Source: Thaumasiovibrio subtropicus (GTDB lineage: Bacteria; Pseudomonadota; Gammaproteobacteria; Enterobacterales; Vibrionaceae). Taken from it: 64,000 nucleotides of DNA. The stretch covers positions 2,417,580-2,481,579 of the forward strand of contig NZ_AP023054.1 of assembly GCF_019703835.1 (NCBI RefSeq). Direction: 5' to 3'. Shown in pieces: positions 21,210 through 30,056 of the stretch (its first letter is position 1; each line of letters opens with the position of its first letter). A program made the position numbers and the translations under genes. The notes beneath the pieces were generated by a model, which worked only from the letters and a program-made list of their open reading frames with translations, made no database searches and was not told where the DNA came from.

Positions 21210-22832
21210 TTAAGCGGTTTGCTTAGTCACTGGCTTACGCGACATCTGAATCAAGCCAACGCATACCCCAATGAATGCCAGTGTTGCGGCAATAAATGCA
21301 GTGAACAGCGACAATGTGAAACCAAGGACCACAAAACCGACACTCGCGACGATGGCTGAAGCGACGGCGTACGGCAGTTGAGTCTGTACGTGGTCAATAT
21401 GGTTACAACGAGCACCCGTTGAAGAAAGAATGGTGGTATCAGAGATTGGTGAGCAATGGTCACCAAACACAGAGCCCGCAAGCACCGCACCCAACATAGG
21501 TAGCATCAACGCAATTTCTGTCGCTGCAGCCATATCACCAGCGATAGGTAACATGATGCCGAAGGTTCCCCACGAAGTACCCGTAGAAAACGCCATTACA
21601 CCCGCTAACAAGAACAATATAACAGGTAGGAAAGCGGGGTTAACCGAACCCTCTACTAAGGTAGACAGGAACTTACCCGTCTCCATATCGCCAATGACAC
21701 TACCGATGCTCCAAGCAAAGAAGAGGATCAGGATGGCGCCAAACATCGACTTTGCACCAATCCATAATGTCGCTGTCACGTCACCCATAGGCAACTTCTG
21801 ACGCAACACAGGCACCAACGCGGCCGCTAAACCAATTAAGCCACCCCAGAACAACGACATGCCGACATCTGTCTCTTCAAAAGCACCCAGCAAAGAAAAG
21901 GCTTCACCGTCATTCGCCAAGCTCTGGTAGCCAGTAAACACCATAAAGAACACTGTCGCAGCAATCAGTACAATGATAGGCATCAGCAGATCACTGACGC
22001 GACCTTTCGCACTCTCTGTAATGCCGAGTTCATCATTGAGATCACTACTTGCATCATCGTTCTCGTTGTAACCTTGACCACGTTGTGCCACTTGCTCATG
22101 ACGACGCATTGGGCCTACATCAATTTGATACCAAGCCACTGCAAACACCAGTAACAACGCAAACACCGCATAAAAGTTCATCGGAATCAAAGTAACAAAC
22201 GCACTCAATGCGCTGTACTCTGTTACGTTATGCGTCACCAAAATGCCACCAATCACCGTAATGATGTAAGCACCCCAGCTTGAAGCAGGCATCAACACAC
22301 ACATAGGTGCTGCAGTAGAATCGAGTAGATAGGCCAACTTAGCACGTGAGACGTAATAACGGTCAGTGACAGGGCGAGAAATAGAGCCTACCGCCAAACT
22401 GTTGAAATAATCATCAACAAAGATAAACACACCCAAAAACGCGGTCAGTAGCTTTGCACCACGCTTGGACTTAATACGGGTTTGCGCCCACTCAGCAAAA
22501 GCACGTGTGCCGCCAGAAAGCGTCAATAGTGCCGTCATCATGCCTAGCAACACGAGGAAAGCGACAATACTCATGTTCCACGCGTTCAACGCATAGTTGG
22601 TGACTTCTTTACCGTTTTCGGTAACCGTTTCTGCTTCAACAACAACACTCTTGAATGTGTTAAACACGTAAGAGAACGTACCAGAAAAAGAGAAGCCATT
22701 AAGAAGGAGTGCTCCTAGTACGATACCTACGCCCAATGACACCAACACACGACGTGTCAGAATCGCAAGAGTTAATGCCGTCAATGCGGGCAATAACGAA
22801 ATATATGAATTTGAAAAATCAATGAGTTCCAT
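21210..22832 (-). CDS. NhaC-superfamily transporter, probable lysine transporter (LysW-type)
   Basis: A 540-residue polytopic membrane protein of the NhaC superfamily with about 11-12 hydrophobic segments. Conserved stretches are FIFVDDYFNSLAVGSISRPVTDRY, STAAPMCVLMPASSWGAYI, GTSWGTFGIMLPIAGDMA and FGDHCSPISDTTILSSTGA. The family includes Na+/H+ antiporters and amino-acid transporters. A lysine riboswitch directly upstream makes lysine uptake the best inference; comparative work on the LYS element has proposed NhaC-like LysW transporters. ATG at 22832 is chosen because the only earlier in-frame start (22850) is a TTG without a ribosome-binding site. Confidence 0.85.
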   Translation of the reverse strand: MELIDFSNSYISLLPALTALTLAILTRRVLVSLGVGIVLGALLLNGFSFSGTFSYVFNTFKSVVVEAETVTENGKEVTNYALNAWNMSIVAFLVLLGMMTALLTLSGGTRAFAEWAQTRIKSKRGAKLLTAFLGVFIFVDDYFNSLAVGSISRPVTDRYYVSRAKLAYLLDSTAAPMCVLMPASSWGAYIITVIGGILVTHNVTEYSALSAFVTLIPMNFYAVFALLLVFAVAWYQIDVGPMRRHEQVAQRGQGYNENDDASSDLNDELGITESAKGRVSDLLMPIIVLIAATVFFMVFTGYQSLANDGEAFSLLGAFEETDVGMSLFWGGLIGLAAALVPVLRQKLPMGDVTATLWIGAKSMFGAILILFFAWSIGSVIGDMETGKFLSTLVEGSVNPAFLPVILFLLAGVMAFSTGTSWGTFGIMLPIAGDMAAATEIALMLPMLGAVLAGSVFGDHCSPISDTTILSSTGARCNHIDHVQTQLPYAVASAIVASVGFVVLGFTLSLFTAFIAATLAFIGVCVGLIQMSRKPVTKQTA

Positions 22833-22862
22833 GATCTCTGCTGCAACCAATTGCTCGGAGAT

Positions 22863-22933
22863 CTACTGTACACATAAGCGTGATGAGAGAATAAAGGAGA
22901 GAATTTACCCACCTATACCCAACAGTAGCGCTC
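22863..22933 (-). promoter_or_regulatory. Possible expression platform of the lysine riboswitch
   Basis: CTACTGT, which includes the 3' strand of riboswitch P1, can pair with ACAGTAG about 50 nt downstream. The pairing can extend through GGAG and CTCC around a 2-nt mismatch. Such an anti-P1 stem would compete with the ligand-bound fold and ends some 30 nt before the transporter start. The regulatory outcome is inferred. Confidence 0.5.
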
Positions 22934-23095
22934 CATAGTGAATGTATATGACTATGGCAGTGAAATACCTATTCGATATTTCCCCAGCTAATCGACTTGA
23001 TGAGTCTGACTAACTTCGGCACGGATTCCTTTCGCAAGTGATCATAAGCATCACCCTACTACTTGCTACTGATAACCAGTGCGCCTCTACCCTTA
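22922..23095 (-). promoter_or_regulatory. Lysine riboswitch (L box)
   Basis: Read on the minus strand, the leader has the conserved lysine-riboswitch blocks in order: AGAGGCGC, ATCAGTAG, AAAGG followed by GCCGAAG, GCTGGGG, TCACTGCCATA and TATGGAGCGCTAC. GTAG at the 5' end pairs with CTAC at the 3' end as P1, and CATAGT can pair with ACTATG in the last helix. It lies in the 5' leader of the NhaC-type transporter, about 90 nt before its ATG. Lysine binding should lower expression (family knowledge). Confidence 0.92.
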
Positions 23096-23385
23096 GTTAA
23101 GGATGAGGCCATTTTACGTGACCAACCGCACATTGCAATAGATATTGTGCTGTGAAAACACCAACTGATGAAAATTCAAACCACACAACAAACAATAAGC
23201 GATATAAATTAACATTTATTACTTCCCATCCAGCATTAACGTCGATGAGCAATATTTCATATCTATCAATTTTATCAATAACATCAAGCAGCTATGTGAA
23301 ACATCTCTGTCCTGCTTTATCTAGCCAACGAGAACACTTCCTTAGCACGGTTAACAAATCAAAAACAGCCAACTCAGCACCTCGC

Positions 23386-23408
23386 TATACTCAAACAACT
23401 TCAAGACG
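23386..23408 (+). repeat. Solo terminal repeat of the MITE-like element
   Basis: TATACTCAAACAACTTCAAG matches the end of the element that starts 39 bp further on (TATACTCAAACCACTTCAAG) with one difference. It could be left over from an earlier insertion. Confidence 0.65.
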
Positions 23409-23424
23409 TATCCCTCGTCCTTTA

Positions 23425-23700
23425 TATACTCAAACCACTTCAAGATGCAGGATTCAGAAGCGGCCTAGCGCGTCGAAGTCAAGGTAAAGATACCAAGGCG
23501 AAGGTGTGAAGGAATGGATTTCCCTTTCAAACACCTTTAACGCAGAAATCGGGGCGCTAGTCGCTTCCCGAAGGGCGAGTTTTCGAGGCTCGCCACCGTC
23601 GTTACTGTTTTTAATTAATCCACTAGATCTTCAAAACAGTGTCTTGTTGACAAGCCTAGAAACTCTCGCTGAACAAGCGTCTTGAGGTGGTTTGAGTATA
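23425..23700 (-). repeat. MITE-like element with terminal inverted repeats (copy 2, inverted)
   Basis: A 276-bp element whose reverse complement aligns end to end with 6324-6586. The ends TATACTCAAACCACTTCAAG and (inverted) TATACTCAAACCACCTCAAG differ at one base, so this copy has nearly perfect 20-bp terminal inverted repeats. There is no transposase or other gene inside. Shared interior blocks include GCGACTAGCGCCCCGATTTC. Confidence 0.82.
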
Positions 23701-24056
23701 AATTTGTTATGAACTGCAAACGTAAAAAATAGATTGGAATCAGCGAGTAACGTATATACTCAAGGTAAGACGGTGGATGGGAGTGGCAAAAACGCAATAA
23801 GGTAAGCAGGATAGTCGAAATAATAAGTATCACTTCTCAATGCTTCCTATGCGCAGTCTTCGCATATCCCTTATTCACAGCCATCCGCTTTCTCCTTAAC
23901 GTACACAAAAGTATGTTAATTTCTATAAACTGCATAGGCAATGACGTATGGGTGATATAGTCTTTCGCATGTGCACAAGCTTTAACGTGCAACTGAGTCA
24001 GGTAAAGGCAAGCAATAGTCGCTTACAATTAGAAAGACTTATCTCAATAATTAAAC

Positions 24057-24103
24057 ACCTTGCTTGGTGGAGGGGCTTTTTTCTCCGCAGAGAGATGCAA
24101 GGT
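24057..24103 (+). other. Possible structured RNA or leader element upstream of hns
   Basis: ACCTTGC (24057-24063) and GCAAGGT (24097-24103) are perfect inverted 7-mers enclosing a second short stem, GGAG/CTCC, with a T-rich loop. It might be part of an unrecognised small RNA or an mRNA leader. No family was recognised. Confidence 0.3.
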
Positions 24104-24451
24104 CAGTGAAAATTCACGCCTTCATTACGCTAATACCCCTGCATAAGATCACAATTTCATACATTTTTCTTTGATTTATAACGCTAATCATAAATATGCG
24201 CATATCTTCTAATCTGGGACGTGCAAGATTTTCTGATTTATACGGTCGACGATATTCTCCTTTTAAACTGAGAATCATATTAATGACATGATTTTTCTTA
24301 GGCAAAAAACAGCTCAAATAAGGTCAAATTCGAAAGAAATAAGTAAATTTACATTCAATGACTTGGCAACCTGTTTGATTTCGTATTATTATTGAACAGA
24401 CAAAATAACTAACAGCATCCTGCGATGCAATTTAATGAGTAGGAAATAAAC

Positions 24452-24847
24452 ATGCCTGAAGCGTTTAAAGCACTTTTGAACTTACGTAGCCTACGTGCAC
24501 TATCTCGTGAATTAACTCTAGAGCAACTTCAAGAAGCACTAGAAAAATTAACGACTGTAGTTAACGAGCGTGAAGAATCTGAAGCTGAAGCTCGTGCACA
24601 GGAAAAAGAGCGTGAAGAGAAACTAGCTCAGTACCGTGAAATGCTAATCAAAGACGGTATCGATCCAGAAGAATTAGTTGCTCTACTAGGTAAAGCACCA
24701 AAAGCTAAGCGAGCTGCTCGCCCTGCAAAATACCAATACGTTGACGAAAATGGCCAAGAAAGAACTTGGACTGGTCAAGGCCGTACTCCATCTGTGATCA
24801 AAACAGCACTAGACGAAGGCAAGTCACTAGACGACTTCCTAATCTAA
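24452..24847 (+). CDS. hns: Histone-like nucleoid-structuring protein H-NS
   Basis: A nucleoid protein and global silencer of AT-rich and horizontally acquired DNA. At 131 residues it matches the family. The N-terminal helical oligomerisation domain covers about 1-65, then a basic linker ([13 protein letters not shown]), then the C-terminal DNA-binding domain with the AT-hook-like core TWTGQGRTP near residue 108. It has an AGGAAAT ribosome-binding site and its own terminator. The AT-rich upstream region fits autoregulation. As the only H-NS-type gene here it could silence the polysaccharide locus (inference). Confidence 0.97.
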   Translation: MPEAFKALLNLRSLRALSRELTLEQLQEALEKLTTVVNEREESEAEARAQEKEREEKLAQYREMLIKDGIDPEELVALLGKAPKAKRAARPAKYQYVDENGQERTWTGQGRTPSVIKTALDEGKSLDDFLI

Positions 24848-24868
24848 TTGCGCTTGTCATATAGATTC

Positions 24869-24894
24869 AAAAAAGGCCCTGATGGGCCTTTTTT
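24869..24894 (+). terminator. Bidirectional terminator between hns and mltB
   Basis: Stem AAAAAAGGCCC/GGGCCTTTTTT with a 4-nt loop, between convergent genes. Confidence 0.92.
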
Positions 24895-24904
24895 ATTTTC
24901 TGAG

Positions 24905-25864
24905 TTAATCTCGGATAGAAGCGGCTAATTGCACGACAGAGAAAACGAAATGATGAGAACGATTCCAATCTAGCAGCGCCTGGTAATTGTCATAAACGAG
25001 ATAATATCGCCCTTCCTGTGGCTCAATTAACCATGCAGAAATCTCGTCAACAGGCAAATCAGCACCGCCATGACGCATGACACCGAGTTCAGCCCACTCT
25101 TGCAAACCTTTACCATTTTCCTTTTTTGAACTGATCAAAGACAAATCAAATGATTCAGGTAACGTCACTTGCCGTCCCCAACGATATCCAGCCTGCCAAC
25201 CGACCGTACTCAAATAATTGGCTGCTGACGCGAATACGTCGGCGGGATTATTCCAAATATCCGCCACACCATCACCATCACCATCAGCGGCATAAGCGAG
25301 GTAAGAGCTAGGCATAAACTGACTTTGCCCCATTGCACCTGCCCAAGACCCTTTCATATTGCGACGCTCTATATGCCCTTGATCCAAAATGGTGAGCGCA
25401 TCAATAAGTTGAGACTTAAAGAAATCCTCACGTCGACCTTCATAAGCCATTGTCGTCAGAGCAGAAATAACATCATATGAACCAGAGAACTTACCGAAAT
25501 TACTCTCTACTCCCCATAAAGCGACAATAATTTTGGGTGAAACGCCATAAGTCTCACCGATATTATTTAAAACAGCTTTATGTTTTTGATAGCGTTGATT
25601 CGCCTGATTTATTTTCCACTGAGGTACAGATTTCTTCAAATATTCATCTAAAGTTAATCTTCTTTCCGGCTGATTTTTGTCCGCTGAGATAGCAGACTCA
25701 TACAGTTTCACACCTTGAAAAGCCGTTGAAATTGTCTGTTCACTAATTCCTTTTTCCTTGGCGTAGTCTTGCATCTGCAAAACATAATCATCAAAGGATA
25801 CCTGAGCTGACACACTCGCGCTTGCAGCTAACAAGCATAAACTCAGTAAACTCTTTTTAACCAT
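24905..25864 (-). CDS. mltB: Lytic murein transglycosylase (MltB family)
   Basis: Cleaves the MurNAc-GlcNAc bond of peptidoglycan, forming 1,6-anhydro ends. The 319-residue protein has an N-terminal signal peptide (MVKKSLLSLCLLAASASVSA-Q) with no lipobox Cys, so it is a periplasmic, soluble member rather than an outer-membrane lipoprotein as in E. coli MltB. The catalytic Glu is in VALWGVESNFGKFSG; GAMGQSQFMPSSY and DGDGVADIWNNPADVFASAANYL are family signatures. It follows ycgL on the same strand after a 40-bp gap. Confidence 0.92.
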   Translation of the reverse strand: MVKKSLLSLCLLAASASVSAQVSFDDYVLQMQDYAKEKGISEQTISTAFQGVKLYESAISADKNQPERRLTLDEYLKKSVPQWKINQANQRYQKHKAVLNNIGETYGVSPKIIVALWGVESNFGKFSGSYDVISALTTMAYEGRREDFFKSQLIDALTILDQGHIERRNMKGSWAGAMGQSQFMPSSYLAYAADGDGDGVADIWNNPADVFASAANYLSTVGWQAGYRWGRQVTLPESFDLSLISSKKENGKGLQEWAELGVMRHGGADLPVDEISAWLIEPQEGRYYLVYDNYQALLDWNRSHHFVFSVVQLAASIRD

Positions 25865-25904
25865 CCTAGCCCACCTTTGGTGTTACCCTTAATCGTATAA
25901 CGGT

Positions 25905-26183
25905 TTAGTTGTCTCGTTTTTTGGCTTCTTTGTACTCATCCAGTAAGTTAACAGCAGGTGGAGGCAGTTGCAGGTAATACCCTTCCTCTTTCAATGCGGC
26001 TCTTACTGTCTCAATATTTGCTTGTGCCAAAGATTCACGCTTGTCGATATCGAAAACCATCACAAGTGAAGGATGGCCAAACATCCCCAACAGAGAATCA
26101 GGGACACGACTAAAATCATCTTTTTTCTCAACAAAAAGGTAAGACCCTATTTTTTTGTCGCTTTTATAAACAGCACAATGCAT
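25905..26183 (-). CDS. ycgL: YcgL domain protein
   Basis: A 92-residue cytoplasmic protein of the YcgL family, of unknown function, typically encoded beside minC. The diagnostic stretches are LFVEKKDDFSRVPDSLL and GYYLQLPPP. ATG at 26183 (MHCAVYK) is chosen over an in-frame start 66 bp upstream because homologues begin M-C-(A/V)-IYK and GGAAAAAG precedes it. It is divergent from minC. Confidence 0.88.
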   Translation of the reverse strand: MHCAVYKSDKKIGSYLFVEKKDDFSRVPDSLLGMFGHPSLVMVFDIDKRESLAQANIETVRAALKEEGYYLQLPPPAVNLLDEYKEAKKRDN

Positions 26184-26550
26184 ATCTTTTTCCAAATTTA
26201 CCGTATCGTCCAATTTTGAGCACAAAATTGAATAGTCTTGCAGCGTCAATCACTGTCTAATCCATCACCACAAATATCATTTCACTTTTATGACAATGCA
26301 TCTCTACGCTTATCGAGATGTATTGATAAACCACCTCAATAATTGCAGTCACACAATAAGCGTATGAAATCGTATTGGTGTGAGGCACCGTTTATGACAA
26401 CGGTTTCCCCAAATAGGTTTAATAGCTTCACAAAAAAAAGGCTTTTTCCCCTAAACGCAACGGATAGCTTGCTGTGACTCCGCAACATATATAACATGGT
26501 GTCTTGCTTCGTTAAACCCTATCAGGTACTGATACAAGGTCTCAATGGTT
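26184..26550. other. Divergent intergenic region ycgL-minC
   Basis: A 367-bp spacer with the promoters for ycgL-mltB and minCDE. ACCGTT (26387-26392) and AACGGT (26399-26404) form a perfect operator-like inverted repeat with a 6-bp spacer. No gene is visible. Confidence 0.5.
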
Positions 26551-27210
26551 ATGAGTAAAATTGCTGAATTGAAAGGTAGTAGTTTCACCCTTTCTGTCCT
26601 TCGTCTGTTTGATAAAGACGAAACGGCGATTAGAGACTTTCTAGCCGAAAAAGTCACCCAAGCCCCCGCTTTTTTCGCTTCTGCACCCGTTATTATCGAT
26701 ATAAGCCAGTGCCATGAAGATTTAAACTTTCCAGCTATCAAAGCCGCTGTACTTGAAGCTGGCATGATTCCGGTCGGAGTGAGTGGCTGCCCAGCATCAC
26801 TTCGCCCGAAAGTAAAAGAGGCACAACTGGCATTAATGACTGCCGCTAAAGAGCCTGCGAGTAAAGCGCCGCAACTCGCACCGACCAAGGTTATTTCAAC
26901 CCCAGTACGTTCAGGGCAGCAAATTTACGCAAAAAATAGTGATCTTGTCATACTTAATCACGTCAGCGCTGGTGCTGAAGTGATTGCTGATGGCAGTATT
27001 CATATTTATGGCACGTTGCGCGGTCGTGCGATAGCCGGGGCGAGTGGTCAACAAGAAGCAAATATATTTTGCCAAAACTTACAACCAGAGCTGGTCTCTA
27101 TATCCGGCAACTACTGGTTGAGCGACAAGATTAATAGTGAACAATGGGGTGCGTCCGTCAAGATATCTCTCAACGAAGAAAACTTGCATATCGCCCCATT
27201 GTCCGTTTAA
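26551..27210 (+). CDS. minC: Septum site-determining protein MinC
   Basis: Inhibitor of FtsZ polymerisation at the cell poles. The 219-residue protein has an N-terminal FtsZ-interacting domain (ELKGSSFTLSVLRLF near the start) and a C-terminal beta-helical domain that binds MinD (about 120-219, with HVSAGAEVIADGSIHIYGTLRGRAIAGA). The ATG at 26551 is preferred because homologues begin at MS; another ATG lies 6 bp earlier. First gene of the minCDE operon. Confidence 0.96.
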   Translation: MSKIAELKGSSFTLSVLRLFDKDETAIRDFLAEKVTQAPAFFASAPVIIDISQCHEDLNFPAIKAAVLEAGMIPVGVSGCPASLRPKVKEAQLALMTAAKEPASKAPQLAPTKVISTPVRSGQQIYAKNSDLVILNHVSAGAEVIADGSIHIYGTLRGRAIAGASGQQEANIFCQNLQPELVSISGNYWLSDKINSEQWGASVKISLNEENLHIAPLSV

Positions 27211-27228
27211 AAAAAGGATTAAATACCC

Positions 27229-28041
27229 ATGACACGTATTATCGTGGTGACTTCCGGTAAAGGCGGAGTCGGAAAAACTACTACCAGTGCCGCCATTGCG
27301 ACAGGTCTAGCACTCAAAGGCAAGAAAACCGCTGTTATCGATTTTGATATAGGTTTGCGTAACTTAGATCTTATCATGGGTTGTGAGCGTCGTGTTGTCT
27401 ATGATTTCGTCAACGTCATCAATGGAGAAGCAACACTTAACCAAGCGTTGATCAAAGATAAACGTGTCGACAACCTTTTTGTCTTGCCTGCCTCTCAGAC
27501 CCGCGACAAAGACGCACTCACCAAAGATGGCGTGCAACGTGTGTTAGATGAAATGAAAGCAATGGACTTTGATTTCATTATTTGTGATTCACCAGCAGGT
27601 ATCGAAGCTGGTGCAATGATGGCCTTGTACTTTGCAGATGAAGCGATTGTTACGACTAACCCTGAAGTCTCTTCGGTACGAGATTCAGACAGAATTCTTG
27701 GCATTCTTGATTCTAAGTCTATGCGCGCAGAACAGGCGATGGAACCGGTTAAACAACACTTATTGCTGACTCGCTACAATCCAGGTCGCGTAATCAATGG
27801 TGATATGCTAAGTGTTGAAGATGTAGAAGAGATTCTTCACATTCCATTGCTGGGCGTCATTCCTGAATGTCAGTCAGTATTGAATGCCTCTAACCGTGGT
27901 GAGCCCGTTATCCACGATGAAGTATCGATTGCAGGCCAAGCTTACGATGACGCGATTTCTCGTTTGTTAGGTGAAGAGCGTGAACTACGTTTCCTTTCCG
28001 AGGAGAAGAAAGGCTTCCTAAAACGACTGTTTGGAGGGTAA
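27229..28041 (+). CDS. minD: Septum site-determining ATPase MinD
   Basis: A membrane-associated ATPase that carries MinC to the pole and oscillates with MinE. It has 270 residues. The deviant Walker A is [12 protein letters not shown] near residue 10, the switch region is [14 protein letters not shown], and DSPAGIE is Walker B. The C-terminal amphipathic membrane-targeting helix is [12 protein letters not shown]. Confidence 0.99.
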   Translation: MTRIIVVTSGKGGVGKTTTSAAIATGLALKGKKTAVIDFDIGLRNLDLIMGCERRVVYDFVNVINGEATLNQALIKDKRVDNLFVLPASQTRDKDALTKDGVQRVLDEMKAMDFDFIICDSPAGIEAGAMMALYFADEAIVTTNPEVSSVRDSDRILGILDSKSMRAEQAMEPVKQHLLLTRYNPGRVINGDMLSVEDVEEILHIPLLGVIPECQSVLNASNRGEPVIHDEVSIAGQAYDDAISRLLGEERELRFLSEEKKGFLKRLFGG

Positions 28042-28048
28042 TTTAACC

Positions 28049-28312
28049 ATGGCTTTACTTGAATTTTTCCGCCCTAAGCGCGAGAAAAGCGCGAATGTTG
28101 CTAAGGAGCGTTTGCAGATCATCGTCGCTGAACGCCGATCGGGTAGTAACAAGTCGCCAAGTTACCTTCCTGCATTGAAAAAAGATATTCTAGAAGTGAT
28201 TCGACGCTATGTTGATATCGACCCAGATCAAGTCAATGTGCACCTTGACCAAAAAGAGAGTGACTTAGCTGTTCTCGAGTTGAATGTGACCTTGCCTGAA
28301 GATAAAGAATAA
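28049..28312 (+). CDS. minE: Cell division topological specificity factor MinE
   Basis: An 87-residue activator of MinD ATPase. It starts MALLEFFRP, the membrane-binding N-terminus; the helical anti-MinCD region follows with [13 protein letters not shown]; the C-terminal dimer domain ends in VTLPEDKE. The ATG at 28049 is preferred over an in-frame start 18 bp upstream, which overlaps minD. Confidence 0.98.
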   Translation: MALLEFFRPKREKSANVAKERLQIIVAERRSGSNKSPSYLPALKKDILEVIRRYVDIDPDQVNVHLDQKESDLAVLELNVTLPEDKE

Positions 28313-28336
28313 GTCCACTTCATCACCACAATTCTC

Positions 28337-28359
28337 AAACCCCGCTTTCGCGGGGTTTT
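28337..28359 (+). terminator. minCDE operon terminator
   Basis: Perfect stem AAACCCCGC/GCGGGGTTT with a 4-nt loop and trailing T's, just after minE. Confidence 0.9.
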
Positions 28360-28521
28360 GTTTATCTTAGATTAAGCTAAACACTTTATACTCTGAGCGC
28401 CTCAAAAGCTGGCTACCACCTCAAGAATAAAAATACCCAATAAATACCGAAGTTTACATTCACTTAACATGGTTGAGCCGTTATCATTTCACTAAACTCA
28501 TTGCACTAGGAAGGAAATAAC

Positions 28522-29748
28522 ATGGAGCTCGTTGACGGAATCTTACACGTTAACTCCTTTTGGGCTGTTACCCTTGGCATTATCGTGCTGTTCTTAGGGC
28601 GTCGCCTCAATCAAACCAATGCCCTTTTAAAAGAATTCAGTATTCCAGAACCCGTATCTGGTGGTCTACTCGTCTCAGTGATTTTGACCGCTTTCTTCTA
28701 TCTCACTCAGATTGAAGTCAGTTTCAATCTTGTCACTCGAGATATGCTGCTCGTCTACTTTTTCACCACCATCGGCATTAACGCGAGCTTGAAAGATCTC
28801 CTTTCTGGCGGAAAGCCGTTACTTATTTTACTTGCTGTCACTATTGTCTACATGATTATCCAGAACATAACGGGCATAGGTGTCGCCTCGCTCTTTGGGT
28901 TAGAGCCTGTTGCAGGCTTACTGAGTGGCACAGTGTCACTCATTGGCGGACACGGCACCGCCATCGCTTGGGCGCCCAAAATTGGCGAGCAGTTTGGATT
29001 GTCAACCGCGATGGAGATTGGCATTGCCTCAGCAACATTCGGATTAATTCTTGCCAGTATCATGGGTGGCCCGATAGCGAAATTCTTGATCAACCGCTAT
29101 CAACTTAAGCCAGAAAAAGTGGAAGCGCTTGATGTGGGTATCGCGGAAGATAAACCTGAGCCGCGCCTCACCTCTTACGACTTCCTAGACGCGATATTGG
29201 CCATTCATATCTGTATCATTCTTGGTTTAGCGCTCAATGAAGGTATTGCGAAACTCGGGCTCGCTTTACCGCTGTTTGTGACCTGCCTCTTTGCTGGCAT
29301 ACTCATCTCGAATTTGGTGCCAAACTCGTACCCTCGCATTACGGGTACAAAATGGCCTGCTCGCAAACCCTCTGTGGCACTCATTGCTGACATCGCCCTC
29401 GGGACCTTTTTAGCCATGTCCTTGATGAGCATGCAGCTTTGGAATCTCATCGATCTCGCAGGCCCAATCTTTGCTATTCTCTCTGCGCAGTTTGTCGTCG
29501 CCATTCTAGTGACACTCTTCGTGGTCTTCCCTGCAATGGGGAAAAACTATGATGCAGCTGTGATTTGTGCCGGTTTTGGCGGTATTTCTCTTGGTTCAAC
29601 ACCGACTGCAATGGCCAATATGTCTGCGGTAGCGACAAAGTATGGTAACTCTCACAAGGCCTTCATAATTGTGCCTCTCGTGTGCGCATTCTTTATTGAC
29701 TTAGTGAACGCGGTGCTTATCCCCTACTGCTTGAAGTTATTAGGCTAG
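28522..29748 (+). CDS. gltS: Sodium/glutamate symporter
   Basis: A 408-residue inner-membrane Na+-dependent glutamate carrier of the ESS family with about 10 transmembrane segments. Conserved stretches are FLGRRLNQTNALLKEFSIPEPVSGGLL near the start, GTVSLIGGHGTAIAWAP and, in the second half, CAGFGGISLGSTPTAMANMSA, the two inverted repeats that contain the re-entrant loops. AGGAAGGAAATA precedes the ATG. Confidence 0.96.
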   Translation: MELVDGILHVNSFWAVTLGIIVLFLGRRLNQTNALLKEFSIPEPVSGGLLVSVILTAFFYLTQIEVSFNLVTRDMLLVYFFTTIGINASLKDLLSGGKPLLILLAVTIVYMIIQNITGIGVASLFGLEPVAGLLSGTVSLIGGHGTAIAWAPKIGEQFGLSTAMEIGIASATFGLILASIMGGPIAKFLINRYQLKPEKVEALDVGIAEDKPEPRLTSYDFLDAILAIHICIILGLALNEGIAKLGLALPLFVTCLFAGILISNLVPNSYPRITGTKWPARKPSVALIADIALGTFLAMSLMSMQLWNLIDLAGPIFAILSAQFVVAILVTLFVVFPAMGKNYDAAVICAGFGGISLGSTPTAMANMSAVATKYGNSHKAFIIVPLVCAFFIDLVNAVLIPYCLKLLG

Positions 29749-30056
29749 CCTTTAAATCAATGTTACTTGTTTCGTTACTGGATTCTGCTCAGGATCCAGA
29801 TAACGATTCAACTGCACCAACTGCTGCTGAAATTGAAATGCGAGACCAACCCATCAACACGGCTTTTACCTTCGAGTGTGAGTTGATCCTGATAAAGTCG
29901 CTTACCAAGCAAAATAAAGAGCTGAGGCATGTAAAACAGTTCCTGAACTGGATTAAGTATACCGATTTAGTTGTGCAAACAAGTAATAAAAAACCCTGCG
30001 CCGTCGCAGGGTTCAATAGGTAAGCACAAGACTGGCTTGTTGCCAACATTCAATGG
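29749..30056. other. Convergent spacer gltS-rnd
   Basis: A 308-bp spacer between convergent genes. It contains the rnd terminator and otherwise nothing recognised. An 87-codon ORF here is not convincing because it runs into the terminator stem. Confidence 0.6.
29988..30013 (-). terminator. rnd terminator
   Basis: Perfect 9-bp stem AACCCTGCG/CGCAGGGTT with a 4-nt loop; on the minus strand followed by a T run. Downstream of rnd. Confidence 0.88.

Larger units (their letters stand above)
22833..24451. other. Long intergenic region between the transporter and hns
   Basis: About 1.6 kb without a convincing gene. It contains the lysine riboswitch and its promoter side (22863-23095), a solo terminal repeat (23386-23408), the second MITE-like element (23425-23700), a possible further TATACTCAAGG end at about 23755, and a long-range stem (24057-24103). 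The last 350 bp are AT-rich and should hold the hns promoter. ORFs of 67-111 codons here are unlikely to be genes. Confidence 0.7.

Noticed and set aside
23152..23487. 111-codon ORF on the plus strand in the transporter-hns spacer
   Set aside because: It runs into the solo terminal repeat and the MITE-like element, is dominated by Ser/Thr from low-complexity AT-rich DNA, and shows no domain. The TATACTCAAAC repeats produce its duplicated YTQTTSR segments.
24114..24317. 67-codon minus-strand ORF upstream of hns
   Set aside because: AT-rich DNA, no ribosome-binding site and no family resemblance.
29760..30023. 87-codon ORF after gltS
   Set aside because: It reads into the rnd terminator stem, lacks a convincing ribosome-binding site and has no recognisable family.
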